Shown here: piece after piece, positions 15,900 to 26,900 of the stretch | Layout: the number at the start of each line of letters is the position of its first letter | Numbering within the stretch: the stretch's first letter is position 1 | DNA from: Bacteroidaceae bacterium | GTDB lineage: Bacteria; Bacteroidota; Bacteroidia; Bacteroidales; Bacteroidaceae | Assembly: GCA_024401095.1 (NCBI GenBank) | Contig: JAKSLR010000022.1 | Span: forward strand, 1 to 52,591 | Length of the DNA: 52,591 bases | Reading direction: 5' to 3' | Program-made: the position numbers and the translations under genes | The notes under the pieces: generated by a model | Told to the model about the DNA's origin: nothing | Database searches by the model: none | What the model saw: only the letters and a program-made list of their open reading frames with translations

Positions 15900-17516
15900 A
15901 TGGAAGAATTTGAACTCATTGCTAAGACCTTCCAAGGATTGGAAGATGTTCTGGCACAAGAATTGACCCAGCTGGGTGCAAACAATATTGAGATTGGCCG
16001 CCGAATGGTATCCTTTACCGGTGATAAGGTCATGATGTACAAGGCAAACTTTGCCTTACGTACGGCAGTGCGTATCCTGAAACCTATCAAGCATTTTGAT
16101 GCTCAAGATCCCGATGAGGTATATGAAGCTGTAAAAGCGATCAACTGGGAAGAAGTCATGGATGAAGATACCAGCTTTGCAGTAGACGCAGTGGTATTCA
16201 GCACAGAATTCCGTCACTCACAGTATGTGGCATACCGTGTGAAAGATGCTATTGTGGATTATTTCCGCGAAAAGACAGGAAAGCGTCCTAACGTAAAACT
16301 CACAAATCCTGATTTATACATCAGCATTCACATTGCAGAAAACGCATGTACACTCTCTTTGGATAGTTCCGGTGAGTCATTGCACCGCCGCGGCTATCGT
16401 CAGGAAGCCGTAGAAGCACCACTGAACGAGGTTCTGGCTGCCGGCATGATTCTGATGACCGGCTGGAAGGGCGAATGCGACCTGATAGATCCTATGTGTG
16501 GCTCCGGTACTATTCCTATCGAAGCTGCACTGATTGCAAGAAACATCGCGCCAGGTGTCTTTAGAAAGGAATTCGCTTTTGAAAAGTGGAAAGATTTTGA
16601 TGCCGACCTTTTCGAAGAAATTTTCAACGATGATTCAGAAGAGCGAGAATTCAATCATCATATCTACGGCTATGACATCAAGCAACAGGCAAACATTATT
16701 GCGACACGCAATGTCAAGGCTGCAGGCTTAAGCAAGGATATCACGTTAGATGTACGTGATTTTGCTGAGTTTACCCAACCAGCAGAGAAAGCCATCATCA
16801 TCACTAACCCTCCTTATGGAGAACGTATTTCCACAGATGACCTGCTGGGTCTTTATGAAATGATCGGATCCAAACTGAAACACGAGTTCAAGGGAAGCGA
16901 GGCCTGGATCCTGAGCTACCGTGAGGAGTGCTTTACCAAGATTGCCTTGAAGCCAAGTACCCGTATTCCTTTGTACAATGGTGCACTGGAATGTGAGTTC
17001 CGCAAGTACGAAATGTTTGACGGCAAGTACAGACAATTCCGTGCAGAAGGCGAGCATCTGGAAAAATCTGACCGACCTATGCATGCCAAGTTCCGTAAGC
17101 CACTCAAGGAAAATCGCAGAAATGCGGATGACAAGAATGTAGAAGAAACAGAAGTAACATTCTGGGATTCAAAGGACTTTGGTGATGATGACAAGAACGA
17201 GCGTTACAAAGAATTACTTGCAAAGAAGCGTTATTTACAGAAAGAACGTCGTGAATTTGAACATTCAAAGCGTGACGAGGAACGTGAAGAACGAGCAACA
17301 CGTAAGGCTGAGCGTGAAGACAGGAAGCCTCGTGGAGAGAAGCCTTTCCACAAGGATAACAAGGACAGAAAACCTTTCCGCAAAGACGACAAGCCACGCA
17401 GAGAAGGCGGAAAACCTCGCAGAGAGGGCAAGCCAACTGACCGCAGAGAACGCCAGGAGGCACGCAAAAAAATCTTTGGGGCAAAGAAAGATTTCAAAAA
17501 GAACGATCAAGAATAA
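15900..17516 (+). CDS. THUMP-domain 23S rRNA guanine-N2 methyltransferase (RlmL-like) with basic tail
   Basis: The protein has 538 residues. Residues 1 to about 165 form a ferredoxin-like plus THUMP RNA-binding unit. About 165-385 is the UPF0020 methyltransferase domain with the SAM loop DPMCGSGTIPIEAA and the catalytic NPPY at 303-306. It corresponds to the RlmL half of E. coli RlmKL, which methylates 23S rRNA G2445. From about residue 400 a tail of some 130 residues, rich in Lys, Arg, Glu and Asp with repeats such as KPRREGGKPRREGK, extends beyond the usual domain and probably binds RNA. The reading frame of the downstream peptidase is open through this tail, which is a shadow. Confidence 0.88.
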   Translation: MEEFELIAKTFQGLEDVLAQELTQLGANNIEIGRRMVSFTGDKVMMYKANFALRTAVRILKPIKHFDAQDPDEVYEAVKAINWEEVMDEDTSFAVDAVVFSTEFRHSQYVAYRVKDAIVDYFREKTGKRPNVKLTNPDLYISIHIAENACTLSLDSSGESLHRRGYRQEAVEAPLNEVLAAGMILMTGWKGECDLIDPMCGSGTIPIEAALIARNIAPGVFRKEFAFEKWKDFDADLFEEIFNDDSEEREFNHHIYGYDIKQQANIIATRNVKAAGLSKDITLDVRDFAEFTQPAEKAIIITNPPYGERISTDDLLGLYEMIGSKLKHEFKGSEAWILSYREECFTKIALKPSTRIPLYNGALECEFRKYEMFDGKYRQFRAEGEHLEKSDRPMHAKFRKPLKENRRNADDKNVEETEVTFWDSKDFGDDDKNERYKELLAKKRYLQKERREFEHSKRDEEREERATRKAEREDRKPRGEKPFHKDNKDRKPFRKDDKPRREGGKPRREGKPTDRRERQEARKKIFGAKKDFKKNDQE

Positions 17517-17529
17517 AAAGAATGGCATA

Positions 17530-19722
17530 ATGAAAAAATTAGCTATTGTTTTAGGAGCATTTTTATTAGCTCTACCAATTATGGCACAGGAAAAGAAGAG
17601 TTTTACCCTGGAAGAAATCATGGGAGGCGGTGGCAGAAGTTTTATGCCACAAAGCGGTGTAACAGCCTGGTGGGGCGACAAGCTCGTAGAGATTGGCCAA
17701 AACAATGTTTTGGAAATCAATCTCAAGAACGGTTCAAAGAAAGAAATCCTTTCTCTGGAACCCATTAAGAATGAGCTGAAGGAAAAAGGTTTTGGCGAAC
17801 TAAACGGCATGAGTGTCCAGTTCATGAAAGGACAGAACAAGATGCTGATTAGTACCCGCAGCCACAGAGTGATTTACAATCTGGACAAGAAGAATGTAGA
17901 AAATGCTGTTGCCAGAGTCAAAGGTGCACAGAATGAAACGGTGGAGCAGAATCACTTGACCAGTGCATATACCAAGGGCAACAATTTCTTTGTCATGTTC
18001 AACGGCAAAGAACAGCAGGTAACCAATGATCCAGAAGGATGGCTGAACGGACAGAGCGTACACCGCGATGAATTCGGAATTCGCAATGGTATCTTCTGGA
18101 GCCCTAAGGGCAATCTCGTAGCCTTCTATCGAATGGATCAATCTATGGTGACGGACTATCCTCAGGTAAACACCTCTACCCGTATTGCAACGTTGGAACC
18201 AGACAAATATCCAATGGCAGGAATGACCAGCCATAAAGTATATGTGGGCATCCATAATCCATCTACGCAGAAGACCATTTATGTAAAAACAGCAGATCCA
18301 ACCGACCGCTATTTTACCAATATTAGCTGGAGCCCTGATGAAAAGAGTCTGTTTATCATTGAACTGAACCGCGACCAGAATCATGCAGAACTCATTCAGT
18401 ATAATGCAGAAACAGGAGAAAAGGTTACCACTTTGTATGAAGAAACTCATCCTAAATATGTGGAGCCACAGAATCCTTTGACATTCTTGCCTTGGAATGA
18501 CAATCAGTTCATTTACCAGACCCAACGTGACGGATTTAACCATTTGTATCTCATGGACTTGAGCCAGCCTCAGCAGGGAGAATGGAAAGAATGTGCAGCC
18601 GGTGGTAAATGCTTAGAGAACCTGAAAGTAACTCCTATCACCAAAGGTGACTGGCTGGTGAAGAGCATCGTTGGCTTCATCCCTGCAACTAAGGAAATTG
18701 TAGGCACAGGTACCCAGGAGTCTCCACTGAATACAAACCCATTTGTGGTAAGCGTAGTAAACGGCAAACAACAAACTATCGGAAATCTGGATGGAAACCA
18801 TCGTGTTACCCTTTCTGGCAGTGGAAAGTATATCATTGATTCTTACTCATCTGCTAAGTTGTTGAGCACTGTTGACGTTCTTGCAACCAACGGAAAGGGC
18901 AAGACATTGAACTTGAGTACTGCTACCGAAGACCCTATGGCACAATACAATTTGCCAGAAATTGAATTAGGAACCATAAAAGCTGCAGATGGCGTAACAG
19001 ATCTGTATTATCGTCTGATTAAGCCAGTTAACTTTGATCCAAGCAAGAAATATCCTGCTGTCATTTACGTTTACGGAGGTCCACACACCCAGTTGATTAC
19101 AAACTCACGCAACTATGGTGCCAACGGATGGTTCCTGTATATGGCTCAATTGGGCTATGTGGTCTATACCGTTGACTGCCGTGGAAGTTCAAACCGTGGT
19201 CTGCTTTTTGAAAACTGCACTTTCCGTCATTTGGGTACCGAAGAGATGAAAGACCAGATAAAGGGTGTAGAATTCCTAAAAGCTACCGGATATGTTGACC
19301 CAACCCGTATCGGTGTACATGGATGGAGCTATGGTGGTTTCATGACCACCAACCTGATGCTAACCTACAATGACGTATTCAAGACAGGTGTAGCTGGTGG
19401 TCCTGTCATTAATTGGGCACTCTACGAAGTGATGTATGGTGAACGTTATATGGATACTCCTGAAACTAATCCAGAAGGTTTCAAGGGTAACAACCTGACC
19501 CTCCGTGCAAAAGACCTGAAGGGTAAGCTGCAAATCATTATTGGTGGAAATGATCCAACCTGTGTACCTCAACACACTTACTCTTTCCTGCGTGCTTGTA
19601 TTGATGCAGGTACTCAGCCGGATCTGTTTGTCTATCCAGGAGACGGACATAACATGGGAGGACGCGACCGAATCCATCTCTATAAGCGTATTACACAATA
19701 TTTTGAAGATTATCTGAAATAA
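17530..19722 (+). CDS. Dipeptidyl peptidase IV family serine peptidase (S9)
   Basis: The protein has 730 residues from ATG 17530, where a signal peptide begins ([20 protein letters not shown]). The open frame continues upstream to 17179, but that part lies inside the methyltransferase gene. An N-terminal beta-propeller (DPP4 N domain) is followed by the S9 catalytic domain with Ser600 in HGWSYGGFM, Asp675 in GGNDPTCVP and His707 in PGDGHNMGG. It removes X-Pro or X-Ala dipeptides from peptides in the periplasm. It lies 13 bases after the methyltransferase gene and 10 bases before purD, an odd functional mixture that is nonetheless tightly packed. Confidence 0.9.
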   Translation: MKKLAIVLGAFLLALPIMAQEKKSFTLEEIMGGGGRSFMPQSGVTAWWGDKLVEIGQNNVLEINLKNGSKKEILSLEPIKNELKEKGFGELNGMSVQFMKGQNKMLISTRSHRVIYNLDKKNVENAVARVKGAQNETVEQNHLTSAYTKGNNFFVMFNGKEQQVTNDPEGWLNGQSVHRDEFGIRNGIFWSPKGNLVAFYRMDQSMVTDYPQVNTSTRIATLEPDKYPMAGMTSHKVYVGIHNPSTQKTIYVKTADPTDRYFTNISWSPDEKSLFIIELNRDQNHAELIQYNAETGEKVTTLYEETHPKYVEPQNPLTFLPWNDNQFIYQTQRDGFNHLYLMDLSQPQQGEWKECAAGGKCLENLKVTPITKGDWLVKSIVGFIPATKEIVGTGTQESPLNTNPFVVSVVNGKQQTIGNLDGNHRVTLSGSGKYIIDSYSSAKLLSTVDVLATNGKGKTLNLSTATEDPMAQYNLPEIELGTIKAADGVTDLYYRLIKPVNFDPSKKYPAVIYVYGGPHTQLITNSRNYGANGWFLYMAQLGYVVYTVDCRGSSNRGLLFENCTFRHLGTEEMKDQIKGVEFLKATGYVDPTRIGVHGWSYGGFMTTNLMLTYNDVFKTGVAGGPVINWALYEVMYGERYMDTPETNPEGFKGNNLTLRAKDLKGKLQIIIGGNDPTCVPQHTYSFLRACIDAGTQPDLFVYPGDGHNMGGRDRIHLYKRITQYFEDYLK

Positions 19723-19732
19723 AAAAAACAAT

Positions 19733-21001
19733 ATGAAACTTTTATTATTAGGATCTGGTGGTCGTGAACACGCCCTGGCCTGGAAAATCAGCCAAAGTCC
19801 AAAAATTGAGAAACTGTTCATTGCTCCAGGCAATGCAGGTACTGCAGGTGTAGGTGAGAATGTTTCCCTTAAAGCAGATGATTTTGAAGGGATTAAGACA
19901 TTCGTGCTTGAGAATGGAATTGATATGGTTGTTGTAGGTCCTGAAGACCCTTTGGTTAAGGGTATCTATGACTACTTCAAGAATGATGCAAAGCTGAATG
20001 CCATTCCTGTCATTGGCCCTTCAAAACAGGGTGCTGTACTGGAAGGATCAAAGGACTTTGCAAAAGGATTCATGCAGCGCCACAATATTCCAACAGCAGC
20101 ATACCGCACTTTCGACGGAACTAGCGTTGAAGAAGGTTTGAAGTTCCTGGAAACACTGGAAGCACCATACGTGCTGAAGGCTGATGGTCTCTGCGCCGGT
20201 AAGGGTGTTTTGATTCTCCCTACCCTAGAAGAAGCAAAGAAAGAACTGAAGGAAATGCTGAACGGTATGTTTGGTAACGCTTCTGCTCAGGTTGTCATTG
20301 AAGAATTCCTAAGCGGTATAGAGTGCTCAGTTTTCGTACTTACCGACGGTAAGCATTACACCATTCTTCCTGAAGCAAAAGATTACAAGCGAATTGGCGA
20401 AGGTGATAAAGGACTGAATACTGGTGGTATGGGTTCTGTAAGTCCTGTTCCATTTGCCGACAAGGAATGGATGCAAAAAGTTGAGGATCGTATCATCCGT
20501 CCAACCGTAGAAGGATTAGCAGAAGAAGGTATTGATTACAAAGGCTTCATTTTCTTTGGCTTGATCAACGTAAAGGGCAATCCAATGGTTATTGAGTATA
20601 ACGTTCGTATGGGTGACCCTGAGACAGAAAGTGTCATGCTTCGTATCAAGAGTGACTTGGTAGAACTGTTTGAAGGTGTAGCTGCCGGAAATCTGGACGA
20701 AAAAACACTGGAGATTGACGAGCGTTCTGCAGTCTGTGTCATGTTGGTTTCTGGCGGTTATCCAGAAGCATACAAGAAAGGATACCCTATCAGTGGCATT
20801 GACCAAGTAGAGAACAGTATTGTTTTCCATGCTGGAACAGCGATGAAAGACGGTCAGGTAGTTACAAACGGTGGACGAGTGATTGCCGTTAGCTCTTATG
20901 GTAAAGATAAGGCAGAAGCATTGGCACAATCATTTGCACAAGCACAGAAGATTACCTATACAGACAAGTATTTCCGCTCTGATATTGGCGCTGATTTATA
21001 A
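19733..21001 (+). CDS. purD: Phosphoribosylamine-glycine ligase
   Basis: The 422-residue protein catalyses step two of purine synthesis, joining glycine to phosphoribosylamine with ATP to give GAR. It has the GARS N-domain start [15 protein letters not shown], the ATP-grasp region with [12 protein letters not shown] and GFIFFGL, and the signature [11 protein letters not shown], followed by the C-domain. Length is typical. It sits in the long U32 operon, three bases before the next gene, with no other purine genes nearby. Confidence 0.96.
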   Translation: MKLLLLGSGGREHALAWKISQSPKIEKLFIAPGNAGTAGVGENVSLKADDFEGIKTFVLENGIDMVVVGPEDPLVKGIYDYFKNDAKLNAIPVIGPSKQGAVLEGSKDFAKGFMQRHNIPTAAYRTFDGTSVEEGLKFLETLEAPYVLKADGLCAGKGVLILPTLEEAKKELKEMLNGMFGNASAQVVIEEFLSGIECSVFVLTDGKHYTILPEAKDYKRIGEGDKGLNTGGMGSVSPVPFADKEWMQKVEDRIIRPTVEGLAEEGIDYKGFIFFGLINVKGNPMVIEYNVRMGDPETESVMLRIKSDLVELFEGVAAGNLDEKTLEIDERSAVCVMLVSGGYPEAYKKGYPISGIDQVENSIVFHAGTAMKDGQVVTNGGRVIAVSSYGKDKAEALAQSFAQAQKITYTDKYFRSDIGADL

Positions 21002-21004
21002 TAC

Positions 21005-21946
21005 ATGCAACAGAAAAGATTACAAAACATCGTAACAACGAGCAGCTTTTTGCTGCCCGTTGCTGCCGTGTTATGTGCTTTGATCTGGATTTATGCAAAT
21101 CCAACTTATGAGCTCACACATTGGATAGGACTTGTTTTTTGCACTATATGCACAGCATTCATGGTGGAATTGAACAACACAAACATGCTTATCCGAGTAA
21201 GAACCCGAATGGTAGGAACAACACTTCTGGTTCTATGGACAAGCTGTGGATTCCTCCATCCCTTCCAAACAGCTCATTTTGCTATACTCTGCCTATTGAT
21301 CTGCTACCATGCACTGATGTACATTTACCAGCAGAATCATAATACAGGAACAACCTTCTTCATTTATGCATGCATCGGAGGTATCAGCATGATTATCCAA
21401 CCTCTCTGCATCTTAGCATTAGCGTTTTTCTTTGTCTTGGGTTATTTCAGAGCACTAAGTTTCAAATCTTTTCTCGCCGGACTAATCGGATTTTTCCTTC
21501 CGTTCTGGTTGGTATTCTCTAGCTGTTTTCTGATTGACAAAACAGACTTGATCATTCAATATGTTTCGGATTACAGCCAATGGATTCCGTTCCAATACCA
21601 CACGGTCAATTCACACCATGTTGCAGCATTTACCTTGCTACTCCTGATTGTGATTCCAAGTGTGATGCATTTTATCCGAAACAATTTCCAGGATAAAATC
21701 AAAGTACGAATGTTCTTCTATTTTATCCTTTGGATGGAATTGGTTCTAACACTCGGAATCATTGTACTGCCACATCACTTTCAAGAGTTCTATCTGCTTT
21801 TAGTTATGAACAGCAGTCCTTTGATTGCCCATTTCCTGACTTTATCAAACAACAAGTTCAGTAATTACTTCTTTATTACGATTGTAATGCTGATTGCTGC
21901 ATTAACTATTTACACATTATGGATGCCTTCATTCAATTTCTTCTAA
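21005..21946 (+). CDS. Multipass membrane protein, unknown function
   Basis: The protein has 313 residues with about eight or nine hydrophobic segments and a basic N-terminus. Charged residues are confined to short loops. I recognise no family with confidence; the general look is of the hypothetical Bacteroidetes membrane proteins often found beside purD. It starts three bases after the purD stop and its end overlaps the next gene by 28 bases, so translation is probably coupled. Confidence 0.75.
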   Translation: MQQKRLQNIVTTSSFLLPVAAVLCALIWIYANPTYELTHWIGLVFCTICTAFMVELNNTNMLIRVRTRMVGTTLLVLWTSCGFLHPFQTAHFAILCLLICYHALMYIYQQNHNTGTTFFIYACIGGISMIIQPLCILALAFFFVLGYFRALSFKSFLAGLIGFFLPFWLVFSSCFLIDKTDLIIQYVSDYSQWIPFQYHTVNSHHVAAFTLLLLIVIPSVMHFIRNNFQDKIKVRMFFYFILWMELVLTLGIIVLPHHFQEFYLLLVMNSSPLIAHFLTLSNNKFSNYFFITIVMLIAALTIYTLWMPSFNFF

Positions 21947-22368
21947 GCTACGGTTATGCGGGAATGATGATTGCTGCATTCATGGCAGGAACAGTTTTTC
22001 CCTTCAACTCTGAGTTAGTCATGCTAGGACTGGCAACCACAGGGTTAGACCCATGGAAACTGATTCTATGGGGTACGATAGGAAATACTGCTGGCGGTAT
22101 GTTCAATTATGCCTTAGGCCTATTAGGAAAAGCCCAATGGTTTGTTGACTACTGCAATATCAAACAAGAAAAACTAGACCGAGTACAAAGATGGATTCAG
22201 AAATTTGGCCCTTGGATAGCATCAATCTCTTTCCTTCCCGCTTTTGGAAGTGTAATCTGTGTATGTTTAGGGATGATGAGAGCCAATGCCTGGCTTACAC
22301 TCTTTGCAATGACACTAGGAAAAGGACTTAGATATATTATCTTTGCATTTGCCCCGGAATGGTTTTAA
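21919..22368 (+). CDS. YqaA/DedA-type (VTT domain) membrane protein
   Basis: The 149-residue protein begins with an amphipathic/hydrophobic helix and has the VTT-domain pattern: AGTVFPFNSELVMLGLATTG near the start, GNTAGGMFNYALG in the middle and FLPAFGSVICVCLG with the re-entrant proline later. It belongs to the short YqaA branch of the SNARE-associated/DedA family, implicated in lipid scrambling and membrane homeostasis. It overlaps the upstream gene by 28 bases. Confidence 0.85.
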   Translation: MDAFIQFLLSYGYAGMMIAAFMAGTVFPFNSELVMLGLATTGLDPWKLILWGTIGNTAGGMFNYALGLLGKAQWFVDYCNIKQEKLDRVQRWIQKFGPWIASISFLPAFGSVICVCLGMMRANAWLTLFAMTLGKGLRYIIFAFAPEWF

Positions 22369-22380
22369 AAAATAAAGTGA

Positions 22381-23247
22381 ATGAAACATAAACTACTATT
22401 AATCTTCTGCTGTCTAGCAACCTTAGGAGGTATTGTGGTTACAGCCTGCAAGCCAAGACCTGTGTCTGACAAGCCAAGCGTATTCGTAACCATAGAACCT
22501 CTGCGGTTCTTTGCTGAGCAAATTGCCGGAAACCATTTTGACATCCAGACAATGGTGCCAACGGGTAGTAGTCCAGAAACCTATGACCCGACTCCGCAGC
22601 AGCTCATGGACTTAACTGAATGTAAAGCATTCCTTACGGTTGGACAATTGGGATTTGAAAAACAGTGGATTTCAAAACTGGCAGAAAACGCTCCCAATGT
22701 AACATTCAAAAACACATCCGAAGGTATTACTTACCTGGAAAGCAGCCATCACCATGAAGGAGAAGAGCATGGAAAGGATCCACACACGTGGACAAGTCCA
22801 TCTTGCGCTCTGATTATTTGTAAGAATATCTGTAATCTGTTTTGTGAAATTGATCCAGAGCATCAGGATGAGTACACACAGAACTACACAAGGCTTGTCA
22901 CACTCATTCAACAAACCGATGCAGAGGTTCGTAAGGTGGTCAATGATGAAATGCAGAAAACATTCGCAATCTATCATCCCACATTGACCTATTTTGCAAA
23001 CGATTATCAGTTGAAGCAATTATGTATAGAAGATGAAGGGAAAGAGCCATCACCTGCCCAACTAAAATCACTGATCTTGCAGTGCAGACAGAATGACGTG
23101 AAGGTGATTTTCGTTCAAAAGGAATTTAACACCCATAATGCAGAAATCATAGCAAAGGAAATAGGCGCAAAAATAGTCACAATAAACCCTTTAAGCTATA
23201 ATTGGCAAGAAGAAATCATTCATATTGCAAACAGCTTGAAAAAATGA
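22381..23247 (+). CDS. znuA: Zinc/manganese-type ABC transporter substrate-binding lipoprotein
   Basis: The protein has 288 residues with an SpII signal (VVTAC, Cys23) and belongs to cluster A-I (ZnuA/TroA). It has a His-rich acidic loop (SHHHEGEEHG) and metal ligands His135 in DPHTW and His199 in YHPTLTYFA. Where most ZnuA proteins have DPHxYEPTP for the first ligand, this one reads SPETYDPTP, with Glu66 in place of His. That may change metal preference or simply be a lineage variant. It overlaps the ATPase gene in an ATGA. Confidence 0.85.
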   Translation: MKHKLLLIFCCLATLGGIVVTACKPRPVSDKPSVFVTIEPLRFFAEQIAGNHFDIQTMVPTGSSPETYDPTPQQLMDLTECKAFLTVGQLGFEKQWISKLAENAPNVTFKNTSEGITYLESSHHHEGEEHGKDPHTWTSPSCALIICKNICNLFCEIDPEHQDEYTQNYTRLVTLIQQTDAEVRKVVNDEMQKTFAIYHPTLTYFANDYQLKQLCIEDEGKEPSPAQLKSLILQCRQNDVKVIFVQKEFNTHNAEIIAKEIGAKIVTINPLSYNWQEEIIHIANSLKK

Positions 23248-23909
23248 AACCTATTATTAAACTGAATGACATATGGGCTAACTACGGAAAAAGAAACGTA
23301 CTTCAAAATGTTTCATTGGAAATTGAAGAGCACGATTTTTTAGGTATTATAGGTCCAAATGGCGGAGGAAAGACAACATTGATGAAAATCATATTAGGGC
23401 TTTTGACGCCAGAAAAAGGTTCTGTTCAGTTTTTTGAGGATGGGAAATCTGTAGAAAAGATTACTATAGGATATTTACCCCAATACAACCAGATAGACAA
23501 GAAATTCCCCATTGCTGCCCAAGAAGTGATTCTTTCCGGGTTGGCTCATCGGAAATCCATTTTTAACAAGTATAAGGATGAGGATTACCAACGAGTTAAA
23601 GAAGTCATTTCGCAACTGGGATTGGAAGGTCTGGAAGAACGTCAGATAGGTCAGCTCAGTGGAGGCCAGCTGCAACGTGTTTTTCTAGGCAGAGCCATCG
23701 TAGCACATCCAAAAGTCCTGATATTAGACGAGCCCAACACCTATCTAGACCGTGAGGGAGAAGAAAAGCTCTATCAATTGTTAATACAAATTAATCGGGA
23801 ATCTGCAATAATCCTGGTTAGCCATGACCAAAGTGCCGTTAAACAACACGCAAAACGAACCGCATACGTTAGCGAAACTTTGGAAATGATAAATAATGCC
23901 AAAGAATAA
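23244..23909 (+). CDS. znuC: Zinc-type ABC transporter ATPase
   Basis: The protein has 221 residues from ATG 23244, chosen because it overlaps the znuA stop by four bases; the frame's earlier codons lie inside znuA. The motifs are Walker A GPNGGGKTT, Q-loop GYLPQYNQ, signature LSGGQLQR, Walker B VLILDEPN and switch His in LVSHDQ. It would power import of metal delivered by the upstream lipoprotein. The permease normally encoded next is missing: the following gene is DUF2723 with its own promoter. Confidence 0.87.
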   Translation: MKPIIKLNDIWANYGKRNVLQNVSLEIEEHDFLGIIGPNGGGKTTLMKIILGLLTPEKGSVQFFEDGKSVEKITIGYLPQYNQIDKKFPIAAQEVILSGLAHRKSIFNKYKDEDYQRVKEVISQLGLEGLEERQIGQLSGGQLQRVFLGRAIVAHPKVLILDEPNTYLDREGEEKLYQLLIQINRESAIILVSHDQSAVKQHAKRTAYVSETLEMINNAKE

Positions 23910-23941
23910 TACCCTTTTGAGGAGGGTAACACTATAATTGT

Positions 23942-23949
23942 TAATTTTG
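23942..23949 (+). promoter_or_regulatory. -7 promoter box for the DUF2723 operon
   Basis: TAATTTTG is an exact match, 29 bases before the start codon, and separates this unit from the znuC end. Confidence 0.55.
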
Positions 23950-23978
23950 CAAGAGAATTATAACATTATAAAAACAGA

Positions 23979-26900
23979 ATGAAAAAGTACAATTTCATCA
24001 ACAATCTCCTTGGTTGGATTACTTTTGCCATTGCAGCATTTGTGTATTGCTCCACCATTGAGCCGACAGCCAGCTTTTGGGACTGTCCTGAATTTATTAC
24101 CACAGCTTACAAGCTGGAGGTAGGCCACCCACCTGGCGCACCATTCTTCATGTTGACTGCTAACTTATTTTCACAGTTTGTCAGTGATCCTTCAAATGTT
24201 GCAAGAATGGTAAATACCATGTCTGCACTACTTAGTGCTGCCTGTATTCTTTTCCTGTTTTGGACCATTACCCATTTGGCCCGAAAACTTCTGTGCAAAG
24301 ATGGAAAAGAACCAACGCAAGCACAACTGATTACCATTATGGGATCTGGACTGGTAGGAGCTTTAGCATATACATTTAGTGATACTTTCTGGTTCTCCGC
24401 TGTAGAAGGTGAGGTCTATGCATATTCATCTTTGTTTACAGCTGCAGTATTCTGGCTGATTCTGAAATGGGAAGACCAAGCCGATGAGCCGCATAGTGAT
24501 CGCTGGCTTATCTTGATTGCTTACCTGACCGGATTGTCCATAGGTGTACACCTTTTGAACCTCCTTTGTATACCTGCCATTGTTCTTGTATTTTATTACA
24601 AGCGCAATCCACAAGCAGACTTAAAAGGCTCTATCATTGCACTTATCATTTCAGCGATCCTAGTTGCAGCGGTTCTTTATGGCATTGTTCCAGGTATCGT
24701 CAAGATGGGTGGATGGTTCGAATTACTATTCGTTAACCAATTGGGCTTCTCGTTCAATACCGGACTTTACATTTACATTGCGTTATTGGTTGGCATAGTG
24801 ATCTGGGCAATCTACGAAAGCTATACAGAGAAGAACCGCATGCGCATGAACCTATCTTATTTATTAAGTATTGCTTTGCTGGGCATTCCTTTCTATGGTT
24901 ATGGATTCAGCTGTGTAGTCATCGGTGCTGTCATTCTTGCTGCTATTGGTTTCCTGCTTTGGCAAAAGGCAGATAGCAAGTTACATATCACATCCCGTAT
25001 GATGAACACCAGTCTTATCTGTCTGCTCATGATCATGATTGGTTATTCTTCTTATGCTGTCATTGTGATTCGTTCATCTGCCAATACACCAATGGACCAG
25101 AACTCTCCAGAAGATATCTTTACCTTAGGTGAATATCTGGGAAGAGAGCAATACGGTACACGTCCTTTGTTCTATGGTCCTGCCTATACTTCTAAGGTAG
25201 AATTCGTACCACAAGACGGATATTGTACCCCTAAGCAGAGTGAAGGTGCTCCTGTTTATCAGCGTAAGGAGAAAGCTTCGGAAAACGAAAAGGATACCTA
25301 TGAACTGATTCGTCACAAGACCGATTATGTCTATGCTCAAAACATGCTCTTCCCACGAATGTGGTCGGCAGATCATGCAAGTTCATACGAAAGCATATTA
25401 GGAGGAATTGACGGAACTGAAGTCCCTTATGACCAGTGCGGTGACATGATATTTGTCAAAATGCCATCTCAGCTGGATAACATCAAGTTCTTCTTCCAAT
25501 ACCAGTTGAACTTCATGTACTGGCGCTATTTCATGTGGAATTTTGCCGGTCGTCAGAATGACATACAAGGTTATGGTGAAACAGAGCATGGCAACTGGAT
25601 CTCTGGTTTCTCATGGTTGGATAATGCCATGCTGGGAGATCAAGACCTTTTACCAGATGTCCTGAAAGAGAATAAAGGTCATAACGTATTCTATTGTCTA
25701 CCATTACTCTTAGGACTTATCGGTCTGTTCTGGCAGGCTTATAAGGGAGAGCGCGGTATCCAACAGTTCTGGGTAACCTTCTTCCTCTTCTTTATGACAG
25801 GTATTGCAATCGTGCTGTATCTTAACCAGACTCCTATGCAGCCTCGTGAGCGAGATTATGCGTATGCAGGTTCCTTCTATGCATTCACCATCTGGATTGG
25901 CTTAGGTGTAGCTGGAATTATCAGTTTCCTGGAGAAGAAGCTGAATCCTACCCTCAGTGCTGCCGTTGTCAGCGTCATCTGTCTGTTTGTTCCTATTCAA
26001 ATGGCGAGCCAGACATGGGATGACCATGATAGAAGCGGACGTTATACCTGTCGTGATTTTGGTCAAAACTACCTGATGACCCTGCCAGAAGAAGGCAATC
26101 CTATCATCTTTACCAATGGTGACAATGATACCTTCCCACTGTGGTATAATCAAGATGTAGAAGGGTTCCGCACCGATTCACGCGTATGTAACTTGAGTTA
26201 TCTGCAAACAGACTGGTACATTGACCAGATGCGTCGTCCATGCTATACCTCTCCTAGCTTGCCAATTCATTGGGACCGAATTGAATATGTCACAGGAACC
26301 AACGAATATGTCCAAGTTCGACCAGAGATGGAGCAAGAAATCAGAAAACTCTATGCAGAACATCCAAAGGAAGCAAAAGAACATTTTGGTGAAAATCCAT
26401 TCGAAGTCAAGAATATTCTGAAACATTGGGTTCGCAATACAGACGAAGACTTGCACTGTATCCCAACAGATACACTTGAAATCACGTTGGACAAAGAAGC
26501 AATCAGACGCTCTGGAGTCATGATTCCTGGAGATTCTATCCCTGACAAAATGATTATCCCACTGCAGAAAAGAGGTCTGTACAAGAGTGAGCTCATGATG
26601 CTGGAAATGCTTGCAAATGCAAATTGGGAGCGTCCTATATTCATGGCTATTACCGTAGGTGGAGAGAATCACTTAGGTTTGGATAAGTACTTCCTGCAAG
26701 AAGGTCTGGCTTATCGTCTTACCCCATTTAACTTTGAGGAATACGGATTGATTTCCGATGCAACCCGTGAACATGCCGTAGATTCTGAGAAGATGTATAC
26801 CAACCTCATGACCAAGTTCAAGTTTGGTGGTATCAAGGAGAAAGGCATCTACTTAGATGAAACTGTGCTGCGCATGTGCGGTAGTCACCGCAGAATGTTC

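Noticed and set aside
17179..17529. Upstream extension of the DPP IV frame by 117 codons
   Set aside because: It overlaps the methyltransferase tail and encodes a shadow of its Lys/Arg-rich codons; the signal peptide marks the true start at 17530.
17231..17840. Minus-strand frames of 88 and 191 codons over the methyltransferase tail
   Set aside because: Low-complexity antisense of Lys/Arg-rich coding sequence; open frames arise there by composition.
23202..23243. Upstream extension of znuC
   Set aside because: It lies inside znuA in another frame; ATG 23244 gives the usual four-base overlap and the family start.
23909..23931. Terminator between znuC and DUF2723
   Set aside because: TACCC/GGGTA is only five pairs and has no T run after it.
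25710..25725. Third TTAGGACTTA inside the DUF2723 gene
   Set aside because: It is within coding sequence without the other words of the leader module; a ten-base match in 52 kb of AT-rich DNA is expected now and then.
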